64,000 nucleotides of DNA from the NCBI GenBank assembly GCA_009746045.1, contig RPFO01000089.1, positions 172,043-236,042 on the forward strand, in the 5' to 3' direction. Source of the DNA: Mesostigma viride. Taxonomy: Eukaryota; Streptophyta; Mesostigmatophyceae; Mesostigmatales; Mesostigmataceae. This document shows positions 51,601-62,365 of the stretch, in pieces; position 1 is the first letter of the stretch; each line of letters opens with the position of its first letter. A program made the translations under genes and the position numbers. Below the pieces are notes generated by a model. It did not search any database. It saw only the letters and a program-made list of their open reading frames with translations, and was not told where the DNA came from.

Positions 51601-52435
51601 TCCTGGAGGAGTTTGGGGCCATGGGGCCCCTGACCTCCGCCTTCTTCAAGGAGTGTTGCCGGCTCCGGGAGGACCGGCTGGACCTGGAGGGCCAGCGGGC
51701 CCCATGGTCGGCGCGGACCTGGACGTCATATTGGCGTCAGCGCTTGTCGGTGGCGCTGACTCGGGCCATGGCTGACATCATGCTCCGCCGTACGCGGGCT
51801 GATTTTGCGGTGCAGCAGGGCTATTAGGTTCCTCCCGTTAGGCGTTTCCATTGGTCTTATCGTAGTATAGAGCTTTGACATGGCTCTGTACATAGGTTTA
51901 TAGCTGGGCGTTTGCTTTGGTTTGAGTGATTTCACTCTGCTGTAAGTAATTATATTTTTAAAATATATTTAAACCGTAAATATATAGGGCACCTGGCCCC
52001 ATCCCCCAGCGCCCACAACCCCCTTTTTCCAGCCTGTACCTGTACCTGTACCGTAACTGAATCACAATGGCGGCACCCGCGAAGGTCGTGGTCATCCCAG
52101 CCACGCCCGGCCGATAAATAATGTTTAATAGTAAAAATGTAAGAAAATACCTCTAAACTAGCTGATTTGTTGGCTAAAATATTTAAATAATATTTAAATA
52201 TATTTATCCGCGGCAAAAAATTCAGGGGAAGTATTTAAATATATTTATCGTGGTCCTATTTTTGCGCCCAAGTATTTTAATATATTTAGAGGCTTCCCGC
52301 TTTTTGCTGGAAATATTTAAATACATTTGAAACTCGCGCCGCCTCTCGAGGAAATATTTAAATAGTATTTGAAAGGATCTTGCTCCCTTCGGAAAATATT
52401 GAAATACTCTAATAATATAAATATTTATCCGGCCT
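48601..52435 (+). mobile_element. AT-rich inverted-repeat element carrying an RT gene
   Basis: Perfect 15-bp inverted ends AGGCCGGATAAATAT (48601-48615, complement 52421-52435), both bordered by GGAT/ATCC arrays. Both flanks (48,600-49,200 and 51,950-52,430) carry many copies of ATATTTAAATAYATTTA separated by short GC-rich segments. The centre (49,202-51,957) is a reverse transcriptase/endonuclease gene. AAATATATT occurs at both RT junctions (~49,200-49,208 and ~51,960-51,968), so the RT unit may be a separate 5'-truncated LINE inserted in an AT-rich MITE. Confidence 0.65.
49202..51827 (+). pseudogene. non-LTR RT with C-terminal restriction-like endonuclease
   Basis: Open from 49,202 (no ATG; GTG at 49256 is not a credible start) to 51,373. 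VNFERVAADVIRLVREGQ, then RT blocks VRPIACGEVLRKLVGK, VVKVDCHNAFNSLSR, GTQQGDPLGPLYFA and AYLDDIYLLG (catalytic DD). After ~350 residues of thumb-like region comes a zinc motif CGSCGQPLDPTGTHYLAC, which in R2/NeSL-like elements precedes a restriction-like nuclease. A frame change near 51,372 is followed by RPDIVVLDFEGG and LLIDVSVARP, matching the PD...D-x-x pattern of that nuclease, ending at 51,827. One frameshift only. Clade uncertain. Confidence 0.75.
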
Positions 52436-52436
52436 G

Positions 52437-52646
52437 TGGATGGATGGATGGATGGATGGATGGATGGATGGATGGATGGATGGATGGATGGATGGATGGA
52501 TGGATGGATGGATGGATGGATGGATGGATGGATGGATGGATGGATGGATGGATGGATGGATGGATGGATGGATGGATGGATGGATGGATGGATGGATGGA
52601 TGGATGGATGGATGGATGGATGGATGGATGGATGGATGGATGGATT
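52437..52646 (+). repeat. (GGAT)n microsatellite, ~52 copies
   Basis: Pure array adjoining the right TIR of the AT-rich element. Confidence 0.97.
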
Positions 52647-52724
52647 GACGGATTTTCATCCCCTATTCCTATGTTTTCTCACGTGTACGGCCTTATAAGC
52701 TTCGCCAATTCTGGCGAACCTAAC

Positions 52725-52785
52725 GGTTCTTCCGAAAATTCAAAATTGGCTCCGCCTGATTATCCGGCGGAGCCCATTTTCGGAA
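52725..52785. repeat. outer inverted repeat, right, with local hairpin
   Basis: GGTTCTTCCGAAAATTC then AATTGGCTCCGCC mirrors 48432-48456; a second inverted copy GGCGGAGCCCATTTTCGGA follows after 9 bp, making a local hairpin. Confidence 0.65.
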
Positions 52786-52789
52786 GGAG

Positions 52790-53689
52790 TAATGTTAAAC
52801 ATCAGATTCTGATTTCAGCAGACGATGATATACTCTCAAAAAAAAAAGGACCCAGGATCCGTTAAGTAAAAGTTTGCTGCATACAGGCTGGCATGACAAA
52901 GGCTGGCATGACAAAGGCTGGGCGCGGCGCTCGGGCGTAACAGCGTTAAGGCAGGCCAGGCGCAGGCACGTAAAAACACGGGCGACGGGCCATGGGCCAC
53001 GGGCCACGCGTCGGCCGTCGGCCCAGCCATTCCAGCATTTTAGGAACGTTGCCGGGCACAAAATTCAAATTCTGGTGCGGCATGGCCGCGGCAGCTACCT
53101 GGCCCGGGCTGGCCGACGTTGGCATGGACGTGTCAAGAAAGAGTTCATCTCGCTTGGGTAAGCTGCGGTTGTTTCGTCTGGGCGCTCTTCCCATTTTATT
53201 GCTAACGGGTCGATTTGCTTACCCAACGTTTTCCATCTAGGGCAGAAATGCCAGCGACTTTTCAGTCGGCCACTTCCATTTACCCACTTCGAGTCGTAAC
53301 GTCATCAACGTTACCCTCTGTATTCCGGCCTGTCTCCTTCTATTTCACAGGAACCCTTCGCTTCTGGTTGGCGTTCCTGCACTGCAGGCAGGCTGCAGTC
53401 TCTACCGCTGCATTTTTTTGTAAGTACTTCGGTTGGGAAGTTCGTCTAGTGTTTTTCCATCGACTGTCCTGCTTCCAAGCCAGGCCGCGTCTCTACACTG
53501 TGTTTCCGTCAGCAACGGGATGGAGGTCCGGTTTTTCATGATCGGCAACCGTTTTGGTCGCGTCATTTTCAGCAACACGCAACTGCCTCTGCCTTACACA
53601 CTGCGCTTTGTCGTCCTTCCGTTGGCTCGGGAAAGCTTCTTACGTCTTTCAATTACATCATTACCGTCCATGTAGTTTCTTACCCAAGG
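52790..53689. other. unassigned region
   Basis: No gene recognised. GGCTGGCATGACAAA is tandemly doubled near 52,890-52,918, and CGGGCCAC/GGGCCATG motifs repeat near 52,985-53,010. Confidence 0.4.
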
Positions 53690-54778
53690 AACCAAGTAGG
53701 AACATGGTATATATAGCTTGCATGCAGTCATGCATGTCAACCATGGTTGGCTCACCACATTGTAGTCTTGTCACATCATCATAACAAAGGAAAGCTCAAA
53801 CAACCATTGGTGCCAGCTATCTACATGCAGTCACACAAATGCAATATCTCCAACATCATCATCACTAAAACACTTCCATATCCCTGCACGATAAAATGCA
53901 AAGAAACCATTGGCAGCCCTTCAGCGCATGAGCGCTGTGATGCCGCTGCGGCCTGCGCAGAGAGGGTGCGTCACTCTCAAACAACAAGAAGCGTCCATAC
54001 GCACAACATCCTTGCCAGAACACGTTTTATGAAATGCCTTATACCTTCCCGAAGAGCTATAGGCTGCGACTGAAGCGGCCCTGATCACGACATCAACGAA
54101 AACAATATAAAGCTGCCAGGTATTCGGCAACACAACGGCAAGCGACGGCGAGCTAGCTCAGTGGCGGAAACTGCCCAAAAAGAACGCAAAAAAACTCGAA
54201 CAATGAGCTCATAGAAGAAAGCACCGATAGCATATAACATTCGCGACAAATCTGTAACTCGCCCTCGTAAATCCCTCGCCCAGGCGCGCAATAACAGCCG
54301 TTATTCCATGGACAGGTCAGACACGCACTGCGCAGGTCTGAACAATTACTTACCGATAATGGCCGAAAATATGGCAAAAAGCACCAGCTCGATTTAGAAT
54401 TCGATGCAACCGATATTAATGCCTGCTTCACGGTCAGAACAACCCCCAAAACCGCGATTTTACAGCCGCTATCATGAATTCTATTTCATTCCGCGCGACC
54501 AAAAAATTCAGATTACCCCCCATGCCGATGGCATAAAAAAACAACAGCGATATTGTAAACCAGCTGATTTCCGCCACAAACTAACATCATAAACTCATCG
54601 TCTTTTAGATTCGAGTAAAATTTTTGCATTTCGCCTGCCCTAGTGTGGTAGTTTCGCCTGAACGCAGTCGCCATGGCCACTTCCGCAAGGGGTGCGCGCA
54701 CCGTGCACGTGAAATTTATGACCTTCGGTACCGGCGCGAATTTTTTGGCGCCAAAAAATTCGGGCATGTCCCGTCCCC
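53690..54778 (-). mobile_element. Kolobok-like 5' fragment
   Basis: The right edge is TTAA (54779-54782) with end GGGGACGGGACATGCC in minus orientation and the subterminal palindrome around GGCGCC (54,736-54,762). The body matches 44,270-45,352 and 2540-4035. The other end is missing; homology stops near 53,690. Confidence 0.75.
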
Positions 54779-54782
54779 TTAA

Positions 54783-55125
54783 ACCAAGCAATCGCACGGC
54801 ACACATGTAACGTTCGCTTGAAGGAATCTCTCGGCACAGATAACACGACTTAAGGAAAAGGACACTCGTCAGCACGACGAAGTACGACACGCCATTTCGT
54901 AACCGTTTCAACACGAATTTTCGTAACCGCCAAACGCCTGACACTTTTCATATCGTCACTCCTTTTTTCCCGACAACTTTGGGACCAGCGGGGATTGGCC
55001 AAGGCGCCGACGCGAAAGATTCCAGAGGACAGCATCTGACACTAGTCCAACCAAGCAGCACGGACGGCTACGGCTGTCGCAGGAGATCCCAAAGGTTCGC
55101 GAGGACGGGGCTGCAGACCTAATTG
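54783..55125 (+). repeat. ~345-bp direct repeat, copy 1
   Basis: From AACCAAGCAATCGCACGG to GGCTGCAGACCTAATTG. Copy 2 at 55484-55832 has ~95% identity. The interval 55,126-55,483 is AT-rich with TTTTGTTATCA doubled. Copy 1 starts immediately after the TTAA of the Kolobok fragment. No coding recognised. Confidence 0.8.
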
Positions 55126-55483
55126 CATTTTATCTTGTCATCATTTTGTTATCATTTTTCCAGATAAATAGGTGTACGTTTATTCCAAATATAACCAATA
55201 TTTAATCCCTGCTAAGCATAGGGTATCAAGATGTCAGTGGCTAAAACGGAGCCTTGCTATTTTGTTATCACTTTTCCTGTCCCGACCGACTCCAGAGCTC
55301 ATCGTGAAACTCACGAAACTCCGACTTCCAACACCCGGTTTCTAGTTCCAACACCTGTTTCTTAGTTGTGAACACCTGAAGGTGGACGAAAAATTGGAAA
55401 CTAAGACCCTTTCTAAAATGCACCACCCGAAACTCGCAAAGCGTCCGTAAGTGGCCTCGAGCGTTACAAAAAAACAAACCAAC

Positions 55484-55832
55484 CAATCGCACCGTCGGCA
55501 CACATGTTGACGCTTGAAGGAATTTCTCGGCACAGATAGCACGACTGACTTAAGGAAATTAAAGGACACTCGTCAGCACGACGAGGTACGACACGCCATT
55601 TCGTAACCGTTTCAGCACGAATTTTCGTAACCGCCAAACGCGTGACACTTTTCATATGGTCACACTATTTTTTCCGACAACTTTGGGACCAGCGGGGAAT
55701 GGCCAAGGCGCCGACGCGAAAGATTCCAGAGGACAGCATCTGACACTATAGTCCAACCAAGGAGCACGGACCGCTACGGCTGTCGCAGGAGATCCCAAAG
55801 GTTCGCAAGGACCGGGCTGCAGACCTAATTGG
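55484..55832 (+). repeat. ~345-bp direct repeat, copy 2
   Basis: Matches 54783-55125 with small indels. The pair could be LTRs around ~360 bp, but ends are not TG/CA and no duplication was seen. Confidence 0.8.
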
Positions 55833-55950
55833 TGAGAAAATGGGTGAGAAAGGGTGAGGAAAAGGTGAGAAATGGGTGAGAAAGGGTGAGAAAAGTGAGA
55901 AAATGGGGTGAGAAATGGATGAGAAAGGGTGAGAAAACACGTTTCTCACC
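55832..55950 (+). repeat. GGTGAGAAA-type minisatellite
   Basis: About ten 9-14-bp units of GGTGAGAAA and variants (GGGTGAGAAAATG). Confidence 0.85.
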
Positions 55951-55953
55951 CGG

Positions 55954-56974
55954 GTGAGTCAGCATGCAGCGAACGAGCGTCGCATCGAGATGCGTGTGGC
56001 AGCACTCACTGCATGTGATGACCTGAAGCCGGGCGACGCGGTGTTAGCCAAGCTGCCGGACCATGTGCCTGCCAACCCGAGCTGGAAGCCTGTCATCTAT
56101 GCCATTGTGGCGTCAGTTCCGGAAGCGCAATCGTCTGCGGATGGCCAGCGGTACGAGCTGGAGGACTACTGCGCGCCGTGCTACACGGGAAAATGGAAGC
56201 TGTGGCATCCGCGGTGTGCCATAGTCCCGCCTCCTGCAAAGATGCAGCATCACACCTTCACCGTGTCGGCTTCCTCCATTCTGCTCTCAAAGTGGAAGAA
56301 AGGAAAGAAGGAGTACTGCACGGTGACGTGTGGCGTAGACGGCTAGCTCCTCAAACCTACTAGGGACGCCATTGCTCTCTCCGAGCCGCTGAAGAGTGAG
56401 ATGCAGTGGGACGGGTATTGCACGCCATCAGCCGCCGCAGCAACCGCAGCAACGGCCTTTCGTGACCTGGCTAGCTGCCGCGGGCATCCCTGTCGGCATG
56501 CGCGTGTGCACGAGGTTCAGCAACAAGCGTGAGCACGGCTAGGTCGCTGCCGTGGACGCTGCGCAGCCGGAAAAGAGTGTGCATACGCTGGAAAGATGAT
56601 CCCAACCATGTGTGGCTGGATGCGGCCACGTACTGGGCGGTGTGCGGGTATGACCAACTGCAAGCGTGGGTGTGCTCGTGCCCAGGGATTCAATGTGGTG
56701 GCGCCACTGCCAGAGGACATCCGTGTCGCTGCAAGCGTGGGCAGCTGCAATTACACAGCGCCAGTCGGTGCCAACCACGGCCACGACGCGGGCGGCTGGT
56801 GCTGGTGGCGGCGGCCGGCGGCGCTCGCCGTGACGCTGGGGCGCGCACGCAGCGGGGACGGGCCGCAACGAGCCAAGCTGCAAGGAGCCGGGCATGCAGC
56901 CGCTGGGTGCAAGCGACGGAAACGGTCGAAGCATGTTGAGGATGAGGATGAGGATGAGGATGAGAATGAGGATG

Positions 56975-57023
<49 letters not shown>

Positions 57024-57306
57024 GGAGGAGGAGGAGGAGGAGGAGGAGGAGGAGGAGGAGGAGGAGGAGGAGGAGGAGGAGGAGGAGGAGGAGGAGGAGG
57101 AGGAGGAGGAGGAGGAGGAGGAGGAGGAGGAGGAGGAGGAGGAGGAGGAGGAGGAGGAGGAGGAGGAGGAGGAGGGAGGAGGAGGAGGAGGAGGAGGAGG
57201 AGGAGGAGGAGGAGGAGGAGGACGACGACGACGAGGGGGAGGAGGAGGAGGAGGAGGACGAGGAGCCAAGCGAAGTAGAGGGGACAGCTCTGATCGCAAT
57301 GCATGA
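55954..57306 (+). pseudogene. decayed gene with acidic tail, unrecognised
   Basis: 55954-56346 encodes 130 codons (LKPGDAVLAKLPDHVPANPS, SWKPVIYAIVAS, YELEDYCAPCYTGKW, LWHPRCAIVPPP), stopping at TAG. Further on, across frame changes, GIPVGMRVCTRFSNKREHG and DPNHVWLDAATYWAVCGYDQ resemble small Tudor/chromatin-reader-like beta segments (weak). 56,900-57,306 gives KRRKRSK, a long Asp/Glu run and KRSRGDSSDRNA. Several stops and frame changes: a pseudogene or a gene with unseen introns. Function unknown. Confidence 0.35.
56937..57270 (+). repeat. (GATGAG)n, (GAT)n and (GAG)n triplet array
   Basis: Consecutive blocks of GATGAG, GAT (~15 copies) and GAG (~70 copies with a few GGA/GAC variants). Can be read as poly-Asp/Glu, poly-Arg or poly-Gly depending on frame, so the ORFs are not evidence of coding. 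Confidence 0.95.
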
Positions 57307-57309
57307 CTA

Positions 57310-57929
57310 GGCGGTCACATACCGCGGTACGTTTTCGTCGCGTGTGCCCAAGCATGTGAGCATACAGATGCGGCGTTGCCGGAGAAATGCTGGAACGCAC
57401 CGGCCTATATAGTACTTATATCCCCACTTCAGATACGTACGCGTTCCATGAGCACTTGGTTGGCTGTTGCTCGCTGGTACATGTTTTTTGCCAGCATGAA
57501 CACATTCATTTAATGAGATGGATGTAGATCCACGGTGTATGTAAAAGTTGGGAACAGTATTGAACATTGCTGGTCAGACTGCTTCATGTTGTGCAATTCA
57601 ACGCTTGGTGACTCTTGCTTGCAAGTCAATTGATTGCGTGAGTTCACATGTCATAGTGTCTTGCCCGTTGAGCATTCTTGAGGATTTATTGCGATGACAC
57701 AGCTGACACATGCTTTATTGCCAACACGTAACTTGTTATGATGCCAAACTGATAAGAAAAATATGTTTAGTCACTCATAGCTTGAATGCGTTGCGTAACA
57801 ATTGATGTGTATATGCACCGTGTCAAAGTGCTTTTAGTAAGAGGCTGTACTTTAACAAAAGGCCTTTCGATCATGCATTTACACAAGTGTCATCCAATCA
57901 AAGTGACAGCATGGAATGCAAGCATTTTT
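57310..57929. other. unassigned region
   Basis: AT-rich, no gene recognised. Confidence 0.4.
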
Positions 57930-58320
57930 TGCATGACGTTCATCATTCATGGATGGTAACTCCTGTGTTGACCCTGTTGTGAGTTTGTCGAAGCATGCAT
58001 ATAGCAAGGGCACATGGAAGAGGGCATAACAACGGTTAGGCATGGGAAACAAGGGGATACTGTTCCAACATAACTTCCCCCTTGGCCACCATGATACCAA
58101 CTGACATGGAAACTTGAAATTAATGCCAAAACGGAATGTAGCCCATGTGTTGACTCCTGTTTGAGTTGTCCAAGCATACATAGCAAGGGCACTGTACGTC
58201 ACGCGAGAAGGCGCGGTGGCTAGGTATGGGAAACAATGGGATACCGTGCCAACATCACTTCTCCCTTAGGCTGCATGATGAATACTGTCAGGGGGGCTTG
58301 AAACCACGATAAAATAAGGA
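57930..58320 (+). repeat. ~190-bp tandem duplication, diverged
   Basis: 57,960-58,135 and 58,145-58,310 share TGTGTTGA, AGCAAGGGCAC, GGTATGGGAAACAA-type and CTTGAAA blocks in the same order. Non-coding. Confidence 0.65.
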
Positions 58321-58383
58321 GAAAAGGGTTTATTAACATTGAAAGAGAGGAATTCTAATATACTTAAAAAAATCAGCCACTGG

Positions 58384-59027
58384 GGGAGATCTGCTGCATG
58401 CTCTGTTTGCTTTTTATCAGAGCAGGGCTAGTTTGTTTGGCTGGTACAGCAGACTGCAGAAAGAGGGTCTGTATCAGTTCAGATGTGGCAGAATGCAGGG
58501 CCATTTGTGAGGGGATCCAGTCCAGCCTGTACATAAAGAAGTTAATGCTGGAGCAGGCTTCAGTTACGGGCCTTGGTCCTGGCAGATGGAGACGTTGGTG
58601 CTATGTAACATCTGGACAGCATGGGTATGGTCCAGTTTGTTCTCTGACAAGCAGCTGGCTAGGAGCCGGGATCTGGATTATTTGTTGCTAAAGAAGTTGG
58701 CCAGTTTGGTTGACCTGAAGCATATATATCCCTGGTGAGGAGAACCCTGCTGATGCATTGACCAAGTTGCCACACAAGGCCCCAGCCCAGTACAATTAAT
58801 GTACTGAGGAAGCTCATGAATGCCGACTGCATGGTTGGTCTATCTGTTTAAAAGCTGAGAGCTGGGTGCTAAGGATTCAGAATATCAGGCTGGGAGCTTG
58901 ATTGTACATAATTCTGAGCACACCCTGAGGGGTGAGACACGTCTCTTGTGTGGGCCATGTCTGACATTGTCTCTGATGGAGAGGTGTCCATCTGGGGTTT
59001 TCATCTCAGTCTGAGGTTTCCCCAGAT
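58384..59027 (+). pseudogene. decayed copia-like RNase H end, left of hAT insert
   Basis: Matches 34,225-34,853 of the copia-like element: GGGGGAGATCTGCTG, RNase H region with LQKRVCISSDVAECRAICEG (now frameshifted), TTGACCAAGTTGCCACACAA, and the 3' UTR up to TTTCCCCAGAT. Several indels. The hAT at 59028 interrupts it; it continues at 60555-60593. Confidence 0.8.
59020..59027 (+). repeat. 8-bp target duplication of hAT, left (CCCCAGAT)
   Basis: Exact partner at 60547-60554; the copia-like sequence reads on across it. Confidence 0.92.
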
Positions 59028-60546
59028 CAGTGTACAGGCATACGGCGTATAATACGCCGTACGATGCGTATTATTCGTCATACGCAAGATTTGCGTATTA
59101 AATTGGGCAAAAAAATACGCACGGCGTATTTTTGGCGTATTTTTTGCGTATTGCGTATTTTTTGCGTATTTTTTTGCGTATGAACCATGTTCGAAGTAGC
59201 TTCTGGCATCATTTTGGACGGCACGTGCAGCCGGAACTAGACTGAGGCGACCTGTAACTCCGCGACAAATAAACGGGCGTGCAGGTGCCAAGCTGGCCGT
59301 GTACGACTGTACTTTTACATGCATGGCTGCAGATTGCTGCGTGTCGGGCTAGGGTCTAGGAGACGAAGGACGAGGAAATTAGGTGACGATGTTATGTTGT
59401 CTGCCAACAAGGGCGCGCATCTGGCACCTAACATTTAAGCGTAGCACAATTGACATCCAGGCACCATGGCTAGCGACGGTGATGGTGCGGGTCTATGGAA
59501 CACGATGATGATGGGGCTGACGAGATGCAGGCCGTATTCGAGACTGTCTGGACACACCTCGTGAAAGAATAGACTCTCAACAAGAAAGGGCAGCCGACAG
59601 GTAACTAAAAGCTCAGTGACGTGCACACTTTTGGATGCAAAATTCTCGGGTTCTACCACCCGAGCAAGGCTACCACCCGAGCAAGGCTAGCACCCGCCAT
59701 ACCATGGGCGCCACGTATGCGAAGGAGGCAAGAGTGAGCCGAGCGAGTGCAAGAGGCCGCCGGAGGCATTGCGTCGCAGGCTGCGGGGTATTTGGTGTGA
59801 CTCGCGATGCACATAAATGCCTTATTTAGCCATGCAGGCTGCTGCTAGCCAGCCACCGTACCATATGTGTTAATGGTTTAGGGAAGCTGGGTCAGGTTGC
59901 TGGCATGCATGGTATCCTGCACGCTAGCCACATTGCTGGCAGCCCGCATGGATTCTTGCTTCATGTAGATCAATATTGCATGGTGGCCTACCACGAGTAG
60001 GCAAGATGTCTGTTTCTGGCATAATGTCTTATTACTTTTGGCATGAGTTGGCCAACTGACCGTGTGCTGTATTTCAGTCTTAGTATATAGCAATTCCATG
60101 CTGCCAGAGATGACGTGGTTTTAAGTTCAACCTACAGTAATGGTGGCAGCAATCTCTATACCTCTGCAAGTGTCATTGCGCATGCATATCTACTTGTGTT
60201 ATTATCCTTTTCAGGTGTGCACTGATTGTGCATACAACTTTGTTATGGTGTGCTTTTAACAGACTTAACAATTAAACAGGACAATGCTTGTACTTGTAAG
60301 CAGCAACGGTAATGCCAATGTCATGAGATGATGACATGATGTGTCACATATAGGCATGTGGTGCATTGCAAGAACACAAAGAAAACATGCCTGATTGGTC
60401 AGAATGTTGAGGAACCCCCTGAACCATTCAAAAAACAGCATTTTCAAGAGTCACCGTACGATTTGCGTATAATACCCCGTACGAGCGTATTATACCCAAT
60501 ACCCATGGGCCCCGTACGATTGCGTATTGCGTATGCCTGTTCACTG
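59028..60546 (+). mobile_element. non-autonomous hAT element, copy 3
   Basis: 1519 bp, ends CAGTGTACAGGCATACG and CAGTGAACAGGCATACG (complement), 8-bp duplication CCCCAGAT. Terminal ~140 bp are dense in TACGC/GCGTA motifs. Full-length relative of 13341-14786 (inverted) and of the interrupted copy 27725-36984. No transposase. Confidence 0.92.
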
Positions 60547-60554
60547 CCCCAGAT

Positions 60555-60593
60555 CTGTGGTTTGTGGGCAGGGTTCGATTCCCTGGTGCCATC
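60555..60593 (+). repeat. decayed copia-like 3' UTR, right of hAT
   Basis: CTGTGGTTTGTGGGCAGGGT continues the copia-like UTR (34,850-34,886), including the perfect B-box GGTTCGATTCC, until the palindromic array begins. Confidence 0.8.
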
Positions 60594-61708
60594 AGTTGTA
60601 CAAGCTAATGCTTATACTTTTTATGCGCAAACCTTTTAGCTAAGGTTAACGCATATTCTTACATCCTGCGCAGGATGTAAGAATATGCGTTAACCTTAGC
60701 TAAAAGGTTTGCGCATAAAAAGTATAAGCAGTAGCTTGTACAACTTAAAACCTTTGCGCGTTGGGGCGAAATATTAAGCGGCTCCCTAACTAGGGTTTAC
60801 TTCCGCATCGAATTACTAATTCGATATCGAATTACTATTCGATATTAATCCCGGGAAGGTCCGATATCTACCTCGCTAGGCGATTAATTAGGTCCGACCG
60901 GTGCCCCGGCGGATCCTCCCAAATAATCCCTACTCGGCACTGTCCCCACGAGGTTTCGAACCCATGACTTCCGCGCCGCGCCGGTTCTAAGTTGTACAAG
61001 CTACTGCTTATACTTTTTATGCGCAAACCTTTTAGCTAAGGTTAACGCATATACCTACATCCTGCGCAGGATGTAAGAATATGCGTTAACCTTGGCTAAA
61101 AGGTATGCGCATAAAAAGTATAAGCAGTAGCTTGTACAACTTAGAACCGGCGCGGCGCGGAAGTCATGGGTTCGAAACCTCGTGGGGACAGTGCCGAGTA
61201 GGGATTATTTGGGAGGATCCGCCGGGGCACCGGTCGGACCTAATTAATCGCCTAGCGAGGTGGATATCGGACCTTCCCGGGATTAATATCGAATAGTAAT
61301 TCGATATCGAATTAGTAATTCGATGCGGAAGTAAACCCTAGTTAGGGAGCCGCTTAATATTCCGCCCCAACGCGCAAAGGTTTTAAGTTGTACAAGCTAC
61401 TGCTTATACTTTTTACGCGCATACCTTTTAGCTAAGGTTAACGCATATTCTTACATCCTGCGCAGGATGTAAGAATATGCGTTAACCTTAGCTAAAAGGT
61501 ATGCGCATAAAAAGTATAAGCAGTAGCTTGTACAACTTAAAACCTTTGCGCGTTGGGGCGGAATATTAAGCGGCTCCCTAACTAGGGTTTACTTCCGCAT
61601 CGAATTACTAATTCGATATCGAATTACTATTCGATATTAATCCCGGGAAGGTCCGATATCTACCTCGCTAGGCGATTAATTAGGTCCGACCGGTGCCCCG
61701 GCGGATCC
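60594..61708. mobile_element. second palindromic alternating array P-S-P-S'-P-S
   Basis: Three 152-bp palindromes at 60594-60745, 60990-61141 and 61386-61537, each centred on CCTGCGCAGG with ends AGTTGTACAAGCTACTGC. Spacer S (60746-60989), inverted S' (61142-61385), then S again (61538-61708), cut by an LTR element. The sequence is unrelated to the array at 3048-3938 in P, but the architecture is the same and the spacer shares a tRNA-like core. P and S copies are nearly identical to each other, so the array is recent. No ORF of note. Confidence 0.88.
61142..61385 (+). promoter_or_regulatory. tRNA-like B-box in spacer S' (inverted in S)
   Basis: GGGTTCGAAACCTCG at ~61,171 includes the perfect B-box GGTTCGAAACC, followed by GGGGACAGTGCCGAG. 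The same order occurs in the spacer at 3598-3732. Also contains ATTCGATATCGAAT-type palindromes near 61,300. Confidence 0.45.
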
Positions 61709-62244
61709 AGTCAATATTGCCTGGCAAGCAATATTATTCTACTAAGCTACTTGGCTTGTAGAGATTCTACTTCCGGTTACTACAATCCAGAAACGGGTTC
61801 ATTCTGATGAGTATCGCTCGAGATATGAGCAAGATACTGTTCTACTACATTCTACTTGGATTCGGTGATTCTACGGTGGTTCTTCAAGTGACGCGTGGCA
61901 TACGACGTCTTGTCACAGTGTACGATAGGACATTTAGTCTCCGACACTGCGGTCTATTCAATGCTATTGATTAGACGTAACAAATAGTGACAGGACTTGT
62001 GCGACAGGACACTGATGTGACTATTTATGGATATAACGAGTCGAGATCTGCTGGTCCAGAGTGAAGGACAGCAATATTGTGAGATGATCTGTCCTGTCAG
62101 TCATCTGGATGTGACTGCGTCACAATTAGTATATAACGAGCAGGACGCTGCCACTTGGTAGCACCACTTTCCCTGCACCTGTGTCCTCGCACCTTCGGCG
62201 ACGGTTCTCACGTGCCTCGTGCGTTCTGTGCTGGTAGCCATAAC
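61709..62244 (+). repeat. LTR-like direct repeat, copy 1
   Basis: 536 bp starting AGTCAATATTGCC, ending CATAAC. The second copy at 62366-62899 is ~98% identical. Contains TATATAAC near 62,132. The terminus AGTTAA/TAAC style resembles the copia-like LTRs at 28089 and 35422. Confidence 0.75.
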
Positions 62245-62365
62245 CAGCAACGTAAACCTATTGATTAATATAACTACTTCCTCTGTAGATATTAATCAGT
62301 GCAGGCTGAACCACAGTTCAGCCACGGCTGTTATGTCCAAGCTCTAAAAGAGAAGAAAGGGCTGG
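62245..62365 (+). other. internal remnant with polypurine tract between LTRs
   Basis: Only 121 bp, ending AAAAGAGAAGAAAGGGCTGG directly before copy 2, like the tract at 35404-35421. The element has lost its coding region, so this is an LTR pair with a near-total internal deletion. Confidence 0.65.

Noticed and set aside
54783-55832. Direct repeats as a canonical LTR element
   Set aside because: No TG...CA or AGTT...AACT ends, no primer site or polypurine tract, and no target duplication was found.
56690-57400. Minus-strand and +1 frame ORFs rich in Ser, Pro, Arg or Leu
   Set aside because: Shadows of the GAT/GAG triplet array.
61804-61811. CTGATGAG in the LTR (again at 62461), suggesting a hammerhead ribozyme
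   Set aside because: A possible stem GTATC/GATAC follows, but the required GAAA after it is absent in both copies, so the catalytic core is incomplete.
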